64,000 nt of DNA, taken from assembly GCA_013365365.1 (NCBI GenBank), contig JABVXU010000006.1, positions 496,001 through 560,000 on the forward strand, given 5' to 3'. The stretch comes from Cruorifilaria tuberocauda (lineage: Eukaryota > Nematoda > Chromadorea > Rhabditida > Onchocercidae). Under the pieces are notes generated by a model that made no database searches, was not told where the DNA came from, and saw only the letters and a list, made by a program, of their open reading frames with translations. A program made the position numbers and the translations under genes. Shown one piece after another: positions 52,463 through 64,000 of this stretch (its first letter is position 1; each line of letters starts with the position of its first letter).

Positions 52463-55400
52463 CTATATGCATGGAACAGATAAAACCTTAACTTTTGTAA
52501 AATTTTGATTTTGAACACAAAAATTGAAAAAATCCATGCCATGACATGCAGCACCAAATTGACCCTTTTTGTTTACTGCGACAATTGCGCCTCTAAAATT
52601 AGGATATTTGCTGGAAATAGCACGAATTGTTATTTCGGCAGCTTTTGTCGGCGTTTTACCTTCACGGATATAATGAACTGTTTGAGAGCTGCAATGTGCT
52701 TCTTAAATCTGCATCGCTATGCAACGAAAGTAAAATTAGCTAGTGAAGTAAATTATCTAGGTATAAAAGTAATTAACAGTCAATCAAAGTAATTAATTAA
52801 CACTAAGCTAGTTTATTACGATAAGAAGTGAAATACGGAATGGAAGGGAAGTATCAATTACAGGAGAGCACCTGGAAACAAATCTCATCATAATATCACC
52901 ATCACCGGTACTTACAGCAGCACCAACATCATTATCAGCATATGCACCAGCACCTGGTATTGGTGAGTCACCAATTCGTCTGAAATTAAATTCAAAAAAA
53001 ATCCGGAAACTGAAGTGTGGTATTTCAATTATTCAGTTATAAAATACAAAGGACTTTACAGTTATAAGGAGAAAATAAATTTTGAATTAAAAAGTTTTAA
53101 AATGAATTTTCCATTAACTCTACATGAACTTTTTAAATTTGATTTCCTCTATTTGATAAATGTAAAATAATTAAAATAAATTACCCAGGAATTTTATGAT
53201 TAGCACCATTGGTTGATGTACCAGCAGCAATGTTATGTTTCGAATCAATAACAATCATACCTATGGTATCATGATTACGACGATTAACCTGAAAAGAAAT
53301 CCATTTAAGAATTTTAAAGATTAGATGAATTTGAAATTTTAATTTGTATAAATTTAGTTTTGCATAAAATTTAATGCGAAAACCTAATCATGGTATTGTG
53401 ATCGTAGCAACTCAAAAGTTCAATCGAATCAAGAATACATCAAAACTTTTTGTAATTCGATGACTAGAATGTTAGAAGGATAAACTGATAAAGAGCTATC
53501 TATAGCAAACATCAAATTACACTTATTTACTACATGACCGGTTAAACCTTGAAATTCCGATGATTTGACTCGATGCTGTATGTGAATTTATCCTTATCAT
53601 TAACAGGTTTATATGGACCACAAGATTTGTTTGGATCTGGCAACACATTCTAAAATCATCAACGAATGACCAAACAAAACTGTCAACCGAAGAAAATTTT
53701 CAAGTTTGAATTTCCTAAAGGAGTAAAAAAGCAAGCTGAAATTAAAATCGTCATCTAGAAAAGAGGTCTAACTTAAAAATCAAAACTTAAATATCTAAAA
53801 TCTCGCAATAAAACAAACTTTTCTATAATTTGGCTGACAATTTTGCTTGATCCACTTCTTATAAGCGTCATGTGAGCTATTAGTGTATAATGATTCTCGT
53901 TTAAAGCCCATTTCGACAGCAAAATCAGCTGCTAAAACAAAGAATCAATTTGTCCATTACATTAAAGCTTAAATTTATATTTCGAAGCAATAAGTAGCGA
54001 TAATAAAGCCATGAATTCAATGCATTATGAGAAATCACATATACAGTTTACGTAATCAATTATATGAATTGCTAATATGAAGAATTAAAATAGTATTAAT
54101 AAAAAGTAAATAAACGCAAGTAAGTTTATAGTCAATGTTTAGTAAAATAAGTAAGCTGAATCTCATTCAATAAATTAAAGTTTTAAATTAGCACTGATGA
54201 ATATTGCAATCAATACAAAGACATTGATATATTTTTCTGACGAATATTTTTACTTACACTCATTACTATAATAAGTGTAAAGTAATGAGAGTGATAATGC
54301 AAATAACAAGTTAGGATGTTTACTTTTTTGTAATCGTTTACTCGAATAAGTTGTATTTTCAGCTAAGAATATTAAAGCTTATAAATTTCAAAAGTTTCTG
54401 CTAATTTTGGCACAAATAAAATTTTTTCTTGAAACATATATAATCTGCTGATTGACCTATGACATGCTGATTCTTTTATTTTACTAATTTAATAAATTAA
54501 ATTCACTTATCAAGAAGAAGCAGAAAAAAGGATACCATATTCACCAACTAATATTGAATGTTTCGTATATTTCATTACTGCGTAAGCTACACGTGCCGCA
54601 TTCTTGATATTTGGTAATGAACCAACAGCACCCATTTCATGATTCAGACTAAAGGTTCTTAATTTTTAATTTTTCTCTTTTTTGAAACGAGTAAGGACAC
54701 TTAATTGGTATATTTTGATTTAATATCAAATGTCAGATGAAAAAAAAATTCATTTTGAATCGTTGGAAATTAAATATCTTTTCCATGAAATCTAAAAGAA
54801 GCCTGTTTTGATGGAATTAATTAAATTCTTTTGAAGATAGATATGATTTGAGCAATTTTAACAAGCAAGTTATGATTGTGACATATTTATGCATATCTGA
54901 GGTATATCGAAAGAAGATTAATAAAAGATATAAATTTCAAAATCCTTTATAGACATGGAAATAATTAAATATTATTAATTTAATTACATCGTTTGATTTA
55001 ATTACAAATTAAATTACAATTACATAATTATATTTAAATTTAATTTAATTACATGATGGATGATCGTTTAGTAATATTTTTTTTCTTCTTTTCATCTTTT
55101 ATTGCGTAACATAATCATTCTGGTGTAACGGTTCAATTTAATTTCTTAAATTTAAAATAGATAAAAATCTTTAAATGAGAAATTACCCATCATAAACAAG
55201 TGCATCAAGTCGAGTTTCACCTTTTTCATCCGGTGAACCACCGAAACCAACAGTTCCATCACATTGCAACTTTTCACATTCCGTCAAACCATCCAACAAT
55301 GATTCCATCCTGTCGTGTGTTTTCATTAACGTCAAAAATGCTGTAAATGATTATTTATCATTAACATTCATCATTCATCAAAAATTCTTGATTTAAACAA

Positions 55401-55699
55401 CATGTTGATGTTTATATTTGTTCCGGAAAGGAAAAATTTACATGTTTGATATCCGGTATACTATTTCCCATACTAGCAGATATATACATATGCTGCACTT
55501 ATTAACCGGATCAAGATAGTCAAAATGCAGGCATATTTAATCGAAAGACGTACGATTAGCTTATAAACCTTATCAAACCTTTCCCGGTAGCAGCTTGAAA
55601 GCTATCGCTTCCCCACGTCGTTATTACTAACGGTACTTCCGATTGGCAATTCCGCAGTAAGATATAAAAATATACTATTATGTGTAACCACATTGTCAT
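52463..55699 (-). CDS. Aspartylglucosaminidase (N4-(beta-N-acetylglucosaminyl)-L-asparaginase)
   Basis: Eight minus-strand exons: 55699-55579, 55340-55187, 54648-54536, 53931-53819, 53649-53548, 53288-53185, 52979-52872, 52688-52463 (TAG). All phases agree and give 346 residues, the length of the human precursor. The N-terminus ([20 protein letters not shown]) is a signal peptide. Family signatures follow: [134 protein letters not shown] and a final PCI. The enzyme is an Ntn-hydrolase: the precursor is cut before the Thr of HDTIG (about residue 209), which becomes the nucleophile. It removes asparagine from glycans in the lysosome during glycoprotein breakdown (family knowledge). All these residues are present, so it should be active. 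Confidence 0.96.
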
Positions 55700-55700
55700 G

Positions 55701-55702
55701 TC
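55701..55702 (-). other. Splice-leader acceptor of the aspartylglucosaminidase gene
   Basis: On the minus strand AATTTACAG directly precedes ACATG, putting an acceptor two bases before the first ATG. This spacing is typical of spliced-leader addition in nematodes. Confidence 0.5.
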
Positions 55703-57694
55703 TGTAAATTAAAATTCGAAATTTAAATTAAGTCACAAAAGTGCATTTCAAATTAATATGAGTAGTGTAATTGCCAAGAAAAATGAAGTATAACTTGGAA
55801 TGTTCGAAAGAGAAAATTCAAATGTTAAATCGAACTTCTAGCAATGCTATCGCCATTATGCTTCTATTCTGGGAAGCTCTATCAGTTAAAATTTTTCAAG
55901 GCATCATTTTTGCAAACGTATTAAATTTCAAAATTTTTGCAAAAGGTTTTTTCACTTTTAACAATTTATCTGGCTAATGATAAAACCGGAAATAGATTTC
56001 AATCTGAATCTGTCACGTCATCCAATAGCCGATGAAAAACTAAAAATCACTCATTTGTTGACGTAAATTTTCAAAAACTGTTGAAGAATTTCCGGATTTA
56101 TACCAGTACATCGGGATATTCCTTGGATACCATTCATCACATACCATTTTAGGTAGTATCGTTTATTTTGCAAATAACCTCACAAGAATTGAATCCCTTT
56201 CCGATGCTTAGGTATTGATACAGTGTGTAAATAATTTTGAACATTTTCAATTTTTATTTGCCAAAAATTGAACGATGAATTGAAGAAATTTAAATCAAAT
56301 GCATTCAAAAGGATGAAATTTCAATAATTAAAAAGATCAGGCTAAACTTATCAGTAACCGGCTTATTCACTGTAATTTAGAAATGAATTTGTTAATAATA
56401 ATTGATTGACAATCATTAAATCAACCTTAAAAACATATCTACTATCCTTCTACCACTCTATTATTGAATTACTTATAAAAAATGTTTTATCCAATTTATC
56501 TAAATTGATTTAACAATGTTCTCTGAATGACATACATGTTATCATAAAAAAGCATACGATTTGATTTATTCAATAAAACTTGGTGAACCGCATTTTCTGT
56601 GTTATGTTAATAGGTTATTTTTGGGCAAATAATATCACTAATTTTATGCCAGAAAAAAAAAATTGAAACTAAAATTTAATCAAAAGAATGAATTAAATAT
56701 ATCTCTACGAAGAAGATATAAACAGAAACACATATTCTTACGTATGGTTTACTGAAGATACGAAAATTTGCCTTTTCTTTCTTGCACACGATAAGACAAT
56801 GACAGACGAACCCAAAATTTACGATTTTTCAAATTTAAAATAATTTAAAAATAGAAAAAGACATACTAATTAACACAAAGCGCTAATTTTGACAATGAGC
56901 ATTTGAATAAAAAAACTTCGCAAAGAGAAAATATAGGATGCAACATTATGTAAGTGTACTTTAACTAATGACTAAAAGAAAAGCAATTTCAAATTTTCAG
57001 AATTTTTTCAAAACCGAAATTTGTAAGACCATTAGAATTCTACTGTCTTCTCACATTTCTGAAATAAAAAAGTGTTGAATGGAATGATATAAAAATACAT
57101 GTATATTATATATGTGTGGTGACTGATAAATGTTAATTTCAAAAGTATAGTCAGTTTCAGATCTAAAAAAAAGATTTTTTAACTTCTCTAATCAATAAGA
57201 ATACAAAAAAGTTTCGCTCCGTCCATAAAAATTTCTATGAATTCGCTTTCATGAATTCAATCCTCATGAAATTCGAGATCAGTAGTAGCTTGCAAGAAGT
57301 TTCAACGCGTACAAGATGAGAACTTATTTTCTGAATATATATAAGCAAATCTGTATAAGCAAACAGCAATATCATGTTCATTTTCTTTGACTATAATACA
57401 GAAAAAAGAGATAAAATATAGTCATGCGAACCATTTTGCTAATTTTCAGAATTACGAATATGAACTGTTATTAAAGATCAAAAATTGGAAGATAACGCTG
57501 AGAAAAATAAGAATTAAAAACTAGTAAGCAATTGTTCATTAATACTGAATTAAATGTCCAGAATCAGAAATAATTGATCAAGAAAAGGGAATTCTCTCAA
57601 GATCTCGAAAAATACATATTCTTTGCTCATGATGAACAAAACAAAAACGAGAAAAAAATAAACCTCAAATTTTCCTAGTAAAACACTACACGAT
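55703..57694. other. Intergenic region aspartylglucosaminidase / unc-11 3' end
   Basis: Both genes are on the minus strand, so this 2 kb holds the unc-11 3' UTR and the upstream region of the next gene. No exon was recognised; the small plus-strand open frame at 55771-55977 lacks coding character. Confidence 0.55.
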
Positions 57695-60600
57695 TCACAT
57701 GAACGGGCGATAGGGCGCTGGTGGTGCTGCTTGCTGTGCTTGTCCACCTTGAGATAAAGTTTGGTTTGGCGTTATACCGTATACTGGTACACCAGCTTGC
57801 TGTATTTGTGGATTGTAACCTGGTTGTGCATACATACCCATCATTGGTTGCTGAGTATATATGGCTGTAACATTAAATAAAGTTACAAAATATTAGGATT
57901 TCAAATGAATCCCAATTAAAATGATGACAAGGATAAAAATGTACTTAGGAGTATATTATGTCGTATACTGCTTAATACATTACTACTCAGTATTCAAATT
58001 AATAAATGAAAATTATGCAGAAATTTAGTTATGCATCCTATTAAATTTCCACCATATCTTACGATACTCCGCATTTTATAACTTCCATATTAGGATTACT
58101 TTGTTTAAAAGAAAAATACCAATTGAAATACCTGGCTGTGGAGCATAAACACCCACTGGTGGCCATTGTTGTGATGGGATTGCAGCATACTGTGGTTGTG
58201 CAACCGCATGTGCTGCACCTGCAGGTCTTACACCACCTTGATTATTCCACTGAACTGGTTTACTGAAATACAATACTTGCTGCAATCTCCTTTTAAGTAA
58301 ATATCATATAATAATTAAATACTTTTCCTTACAGTTTATTACAACTAACACACACAGAGAGTGTTTACTATAAAAATATGCCAATTATACACAGTAAATT
58401 ATCAAATGGAGCAATTCAAAAAGAAAATTATAAGTCAAATGTATGAAATTCCTTACGCATGACTAGTTGCTCCTTTACTGCTTACTGAGAGATTATCGGC
58501 CAGAGATGACAGTGCACTATCTAAATCACCACTATTGAATTTACCGGCTTGGGTAGTCGCAACACATGGTATAGATGGCAATTGTTGTGCATATGCGTTT
58601 AAATTTGCTGTACCTGAAATAAAAATACCGTCAAAGATATTAGGAAATCTACAAATTTTTGACTGTAGAACGATAAATATTGGAATAAATCTTACTAGAA
58701 CATGCAATAAAAAAATGGAAATTATCAAATAAAAAAGATTATTTGCAAAATTCATCTGATTTGAAAATCGAAAACTTAAGTTAAAATGCATTTGCACCAA
58801 ATATAATTATTGGAATTTCAATATGACCAGTACAAATAAAACAATAAACAATATATTAATCTATAATTTTCATATTTCATAGTAATGTTAAAGATATTAG
58901 TTAAAGTCAGCTAAAATGTTAGCTAAGGATTTTAATGTTACTATTACCAAATTTCCTTGCTTATCACAGATGAATAAAATTTCTAATTATAAGGCAAATA
59001 CGTTAGTAATTGGTGCAAAAGCCTTCTAAAGTTTATAAAATAAAGAATAACAACAACAAAACAACAACTGCAACAAGCACAACAATAAAAAAAGCAGTGA
59101 CAGCATAGCAAAGATATTAGCAACAAAATGACAACCGCAACAATAATAACTACATTACTACGACTAAATACCAGAAACAACAGTAACGATAAGAAAAAAT
59201 AACATGGAATGAAACCGAAGTTCAGCACGAGGCCTATGACCCAACAGCGAAACCCAAAAACTCTGCTCAGAATCTATGATTGCATACTACTGCGAATCTT
59301 CAACTATTCTTTTTCACCCTGCTCTTTCCTTCTCTTACCTTTATATTTTGTAAGGTATGAAAGATACCTTATTGATTTTTAATCTTAGATCAACATACAA
59401 TTAGAAACCCGCTATGAAAAACATTCGGGAATTCTGAGCTGAAAAACACTTGTTGGGTCATGCAGACAACATGCTTAATTATAACAATAAGAAAATAACA
59501 TGACTACCTCCAGGTGCATTTTGTATTCCTAAAAAAAACATTCATATAAATTTAGGATAAAAATGAATCATAGAATGTTGCGAGAAATCATTTCTCCTAA
59601 AAATATATTCAATATATTTAGATAGAAGATGATAAAATGAAAAATAAAATGAAACGAATGATTAGAAGATAGACCGGCATGTAGTGCTGCTGCTTGTTGA
59701 TGAAAGAGACGAGGAATAATGGGTGATGAAGTATAACTACCATCCATACGAGCTAAAAATAATTAATTATTACATTACAAACAATCTGATCTGGGATATG
59801 AAAAACAGTTTCTATATTAACATTACAATTTACCGCAATGAAACTGCAGATATAGAAAACCAATCGTGCAGGTTTTCAAAAAATGTTACGACATCAACTA
59901 TTTACTCGGATTAACTAATTTTAATTATTTACTAAGCAGTTGTTCACTTGATCGCTATTTGAAATCATTGCCTAATTTCCAACAAAAGCAAAGATTTTAG
60001 CTAGCAATAATTTGCGCGGAAACAGATTAATATTATTAGGAAATAATATTAAACTGAAAACTGTAAGAAGTTACTAAAAATACTATATGCGATTGATACA
60101 AAGGAGCTTAGAACTTAATCTAAATTCCAGTTTTCATTTTAAGTATATTTCTTTCTTCTCGTTTTCATACAATTAAAGAATGATCAAAAATTGGAATCTA
60201 AAAAATATCCTAAGACTGCAAAAATGTAGCGCTTCTCAATATCACAGCAATGTTACAATCACCCTTAATAAACTATGAATGTAAAAAGTAATTAGTATCT
60301 TTAGAAAATTAATAAATAAGCTAACAAAATGGTGTTTGCTCGTAAATTGTAAGGTTTTGATTCGGGATCACCGCTTGCTGTGATAATGGTGGTGGTGGCG
60401 GTGGAGGTGCTTGGGTAGTCATTCCAAAATGAACTGGTGACGCATTTGCTTGAAAAAAATGTAAATAAAATTCCGCAATCAACTTTACAATCCCCAAATA
60501 AATGCTTTTATGAGAAATTAAAATCACATTAGTAAGAGTACTAACAAAAACATTATACAGATATAGAGAAATAAACAACCGGATGATGCGCCCGATGGTG

Positions 60601-63600
60601 GTGCTCCAAATGTCGGTACATCAGGTTGTTGCGATGTTATCGCGGCAGCACCAACATCGGCTGTATGTAGTGCTAAAAGAAACATACGATTTGCAATAGA
60701 GAGACATCATGAATAAATCTTAAATTGTCTTTGTCATTTAGGAATGAAAAAAGAAAAAAAAACTTAGTGAAATAAACAAGAGTAGAAATAGCAACTACTT
60801 AAATGTTAAAATAAAAGAGTTTAAATCAGTTTTATGTTAAATTTTCCACGAAAATCTACCATGTGCATTTTGTTGCATAGAACCAAATGGATTTTGAAGA
60901 GCCGAATTGATTATTTCGCTCGGTTGTTGCGGCGCATTACTGCTAATATCAGTACCAGCGCCTCCAATTGCTTCATCACTTTCACTGCTCTCATCATTTT
61001 TATTCCAAGAAGGAAGAACAGCTGAACCGCTTTCCAGATCAGGTCGAGAAACTGCAGGGATCCATTGTTGTGACGAAACTGCATCTTGAGAAGCTTTTCG
61101 AGACCACTGTTCATCGGTTTTTTCACCCGTTACAGGCCACTGTGGAAGTACTGATGGTGCAGACGAATCCGTAATATCACTAGTCAGAAATGGATTGAAT
61201 CCAACTGTAGCGGTTGATTGTTGATTCACAAATGAAGCTTAGATAAAAAATTGAGATATTTACTGATGAATAATGAGTAATAATAATTCTTAAAAGATAA
61301 AAAAGAGTTGAAATATCATGCAAATAAAAGAAAAAAAATTAAATGATAACCACAACAATCGAGATGGCAAAAATTGAAACCATAATAATTGAATACAAAA
61401 ATTTCTTGTGTATAAAAGAGAATAATAAATTATTGATCTTTCAAGCAACACTAACAACAACGATATCATTATCAATAAGAACACGAAAACAATAAAAAAT
61501 AACAGAAGTAATTAAAATTATAGTGACAACTGAAATTACGAGTATTGTTACTATAGGTAGTATGCCAAGAACATTCAGTTGATTTATGCGAAATATCGTA
61601 AAAGTTATACGATTAAATGAAGAAACCAATAATGAAAAAAAGGAACTATGTAAAAAAATATGCAATAAAATTTACTGTGCATGCATAACAAATTAGGAAG
61701 AAAAAAACATAGAATAAAAGGGAGTGAATAAATCATGGATATTATTACATATACTACATATATCAACATTCTGATATAACATAACTTTCTGTCGTACAAA
61801 CAATAAAGATTTTACATGACAAAAATTAAATGATAAGTTTTTTTCAAAAAAGCAAACCATTAGTTTCAGTAGTCGCAGGAGCCACAGCCCCAACATTAAA
61901 AGCGGTTGCAAAGTCGGCGCCAAATGCATTTGTTCTGCCAATATTTGGATACGCCGCAAAACCTGAAGTTGTATTAATGAAGCATGCCTGACTGTGTTTG
62001 TGAATAAATTAGAAAATTTACCAGTTAGCAAGATTTCTCCGAAGGTTAGATATTGCAGACTTTGAATTTATTAAAATAGCTTCATGCAAGAAAAAAAATT
62101 AAAAATATTTTTCCTGAGTGCAAACCAGGAGCAGGAGATGTAGCCGACATAACTGCAGCCGGCTGCTGCTGGAAAACATTTTGAGCGAATGGATTTGTTG
62201 AATCCAAGGTCATTGGTTGCTGTGTGGCACTAACTGGAGCGGCGGCTCCATAACCTGAAGAAGGAGTAATTCCACCAGCTCCTGGCATGGGATCAAACAG
62301 GCTTAGAAGATCATCACTTGGTTTCATTGATCGATCTCCAGTGTCAGCTGATGACTGAGCTGCGGCGAATGGATTAAATGAACGTCCTCCTGCATCAATT
62401 CCAGATGAACCTACTGCTGTTTGCCTTTTTCGCTGCTCCTGAAAAGGAAATAGACCTAATTGGTTAAGTAAGATGATGCCAAATATCATAAATTCAAATT
62501 CTCAGTATAACGTAACATCTTGCCATAAATTAAATCCCAGAAAGTTAGGGGAGATTAATCTAAAGCAAAAGAGTAACTATCACTTCAAAATTTCCTTTGA
62601 GTAGCTCATTATTGATCTGAATTTAAAAATCCAGAAATTCGAGAAAATTATGAGCACGAAACCCTATTCAATTTTTTGTGAAAGATTACAATCATAGGCA
62701 AACTTCAAATCTGTATAATAAGTTCACTTATGAACTGCAAATTGATTAAAGAAATTTCTTTTGAAGAAAATGATTTATAAATATGAATAGTCTGCTGGAC
62801 GAATCCTGTAACATTTAAGCGACAGAGACAAAGAGGGAGACAACTGATAAATTCTGAAGATAAAGAAATACTCTGAGAGAATCTCAAAAGCAAATAGTCC
62901 TCAATGATCTTAACTTTATTCTATTTATTATTTAAACTGTAAGCATAAATGTAATAATCTAACTGTTGGAAAACGTGTGAAAGATGATTAGATTATCACT
63001 GCTTTGCAAAAATTCATTAGAAAAATTGTGAACAGTAATACCTATTTGATGCAACGGAGAAACAAACCTCAAATAATCGTAATCTTTCCTTTTCCTCCTC
63101 TAAATATTTTTGCTTTACTGAATCGTCAATAGCTCCTGCTTGAGCAGAAGAGAATAATGGTGCTGATTGTGCCATTGCTGCAGTAAACTGTTCCTGGAAA
63201 AAATGAAAGCATGAAACTTACACAGATAGATTTGGGATCCAATAGTTACTTATAGTCTAGAACTGTAAACAAACAAATTTGTTAAACAAATTTAATTTCC
63301 TGATTACAGTATTCCAGTTAGTGGACGTGAAAAATTACTAATAGATATTCTCAAAAATAAACTTAAAAAATATGGACGAAAAATGGAGAAGAAATGAAAA
63401 TAATTTAATGAGAAATTAAAAGAAAAAAGGAAATTTACATGATGAACTGTAGGAGGTGCTCTGCCACCTTCTAGATAAACTAAGTGTGCTTCCAATGCTT
63501 CCAATAATGAAGCAGGTGCCCGCGTTAAATCCGGTATTTCAGTGCGATCAATACCAACAGACTCGGCTACCTTCAGGAAACTTGCCACTTTATCTAACCT

Positions 63601-63603
63601 TAG
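57695..63603 (-). CDS. unc-11: AP180/CALM clathrin assembly adaptor, C-terminal part (5' beyond window)
   Basis: Twelve minus-strand exons: 63603-63439, 63193-63068, 62438-62126, 61962-61858, 61237-60860, 60672-60580, 60448-60326, 59752-59675, 59528-59508, 58613-58457, 58262-58132, 57864-57695 (TGA); phases agree, 619 residues in view. The first exon is the last part of the ANTH phosphoinositide-binding domain ([31 protein letters not shown]). After a Glu-rich helix ([19 protein letters not shown]) comes a long disordered tail with EH-domain NPF motifs (FNPFAAA, TNPFAQ, FNPFLTS, QNPFGS), DDLLSLFDP, a polyproline run ([10 protein letters not shown]) and [13 protein letters not shown], which matches the clathrin-binding repeat of AP180. 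It ends in a Gln/Pro/Tyr-rich segment. AP180 recruits clathrin and SNAREs such as synaptobrevin during vesicle recycling (family knowledge). One exon is only 21 bases. Confidence 0.95.
59508..59528 (-). other. 21-base microexon of unc-11
   Basis: TTTTTTTTAG precedes and GTAGTC follows a 21-base segment that starts and ends in phase 1 and adds seven residues (GIQNAPG with the flanking G) between the HAG and GTANLN parts. It is too short for routine gene finders. Confidence 0.7.
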
Positions 63604-64000
63604 CTGAAAAAGCAATTATTTTTTTTAGAAAGAACTTCCGAATTATGGTTACCTCTATGAACTGACTTATTACAATGCTAATAGGTATCCTATCTAAACT
63701 AATTCTACCTTTACTAAGTTATGATAAACTATGTTTTTAATTCATAGAATTTTTTTTTTGATTTCTGAGTCTAGAAGCTACAGTATACAATTAGCTAATT
63801 AGCTAGCTATTGTTATTCGCGATCATGACAAAACAAAAGACATAATTAAAAACGAAAGTCCAATGGCATATTGAACAAGTATTAAACATTTTTTAGCAAA
63901 TAAACAGTTTTCAGTGATTTAAAAATTTTCCATGTTGCAAATGTATCTAAGAAAAAAGTGTATAAAATAAAATAAAACTAAAAAAGCTTAGTAACTGAAA
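63604..64000 (-). other. Right edge, probably unc-11 intron
   Basis: The exon starting at 63603 begins with a good acceptor in phase 0, so the ANTH-domain exons continue to the right. No further exon was seen in these 397 bases. Confidence 0.6.

Noticed and set aside
61441..61799. Hydrophobic minus-strand open frames within the unc-11 introns
   Set aside because: They overlap intron sequence between phase-matched unc-11 exons, are composed of low-complexity Ile/Val/Leu translation, and lack starts or splice signals of their own.

Overview
The window is nuclear DNA of a nematode, most likely a spirurid or filarial worm. Base composition is strongly AT-rich. Introns end in TTTCAG-type acceptors. 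Nine protein genes, eight of them with clear Caenorhabditis counterparts, are cut into many short exons. No bacterial, viral or transposon genes were recognised. Exon coordinates below were derived by hand from splice sites, reading-frame phase and protein family resemblance; where a reading-frame phase is given it is consistent across each intron unless stated.

Layout, left to right. (1) 0.9-12.25 kb, + strand: a PET plus six-LIM-domain protein of the Limpet/LIM-9 family, 5' end missing, with a 7.1 kb intron. (2) 14.0-16.8 kb, - strand: Peter Pan/SSF1 ribosome-biogenesis factor (lpd-6). (3) 17.7-18.6 kb, + strand: complex I subunit NDUFS7 (nduf-7). Genes 2 and 3 are divergent and share a 0.9 kb spacer that carries a ~29-bp degenerate tandem repeat. 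(4) 20.0-24.8 kb, + strand: PIAS-type SUMO E3 ligase (gei-17). (5) 28.3-29.4 kb, - strand: the muscle/neuronal MADS factor MEF2. (6) 35.1-42.1 kb, + strand: Eyes absent (eya-1), whose HAD phosphatase motifs have lost the key acidic residues; a tRNA-Ala(AGC) gene sits in one of its introns. (7) 45.6-51.15 kb, + strand: a probably secreted, cysteine-rich protein ending in a DUF4773-like domain. (8) 52.5-55.7 kb, - strand: lysosomal aspartylglucosaminidase, complete. (9) 57.7 kb to beyond the right edge, - strand: AP180/CALM clathrin adaptor (unc-11), of which the end of the ANTH domain and the whole NPF-rich tail are here.

The genes do not form one pathway; they are neighbours on an ancestral chromosome. 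From memory, nduf-7, gei-17 and mef-2 lie side by side in C. elegans (cosmid W10D5, chromosome I), and several others map to the same chromosome, so this looks like conserved linkage. Functional links that can be argued are the SUMO ligase next to a MEF2 that carries a phospho-dependent sumoylation motif, and several muscle or transcription regulators close together. The points most worth following are the apparently catalytically dead EYA, the DUF4773-like secreted protein with an unrecognised N-terminal half, and a run of six frame-neutral exons in unc-11.
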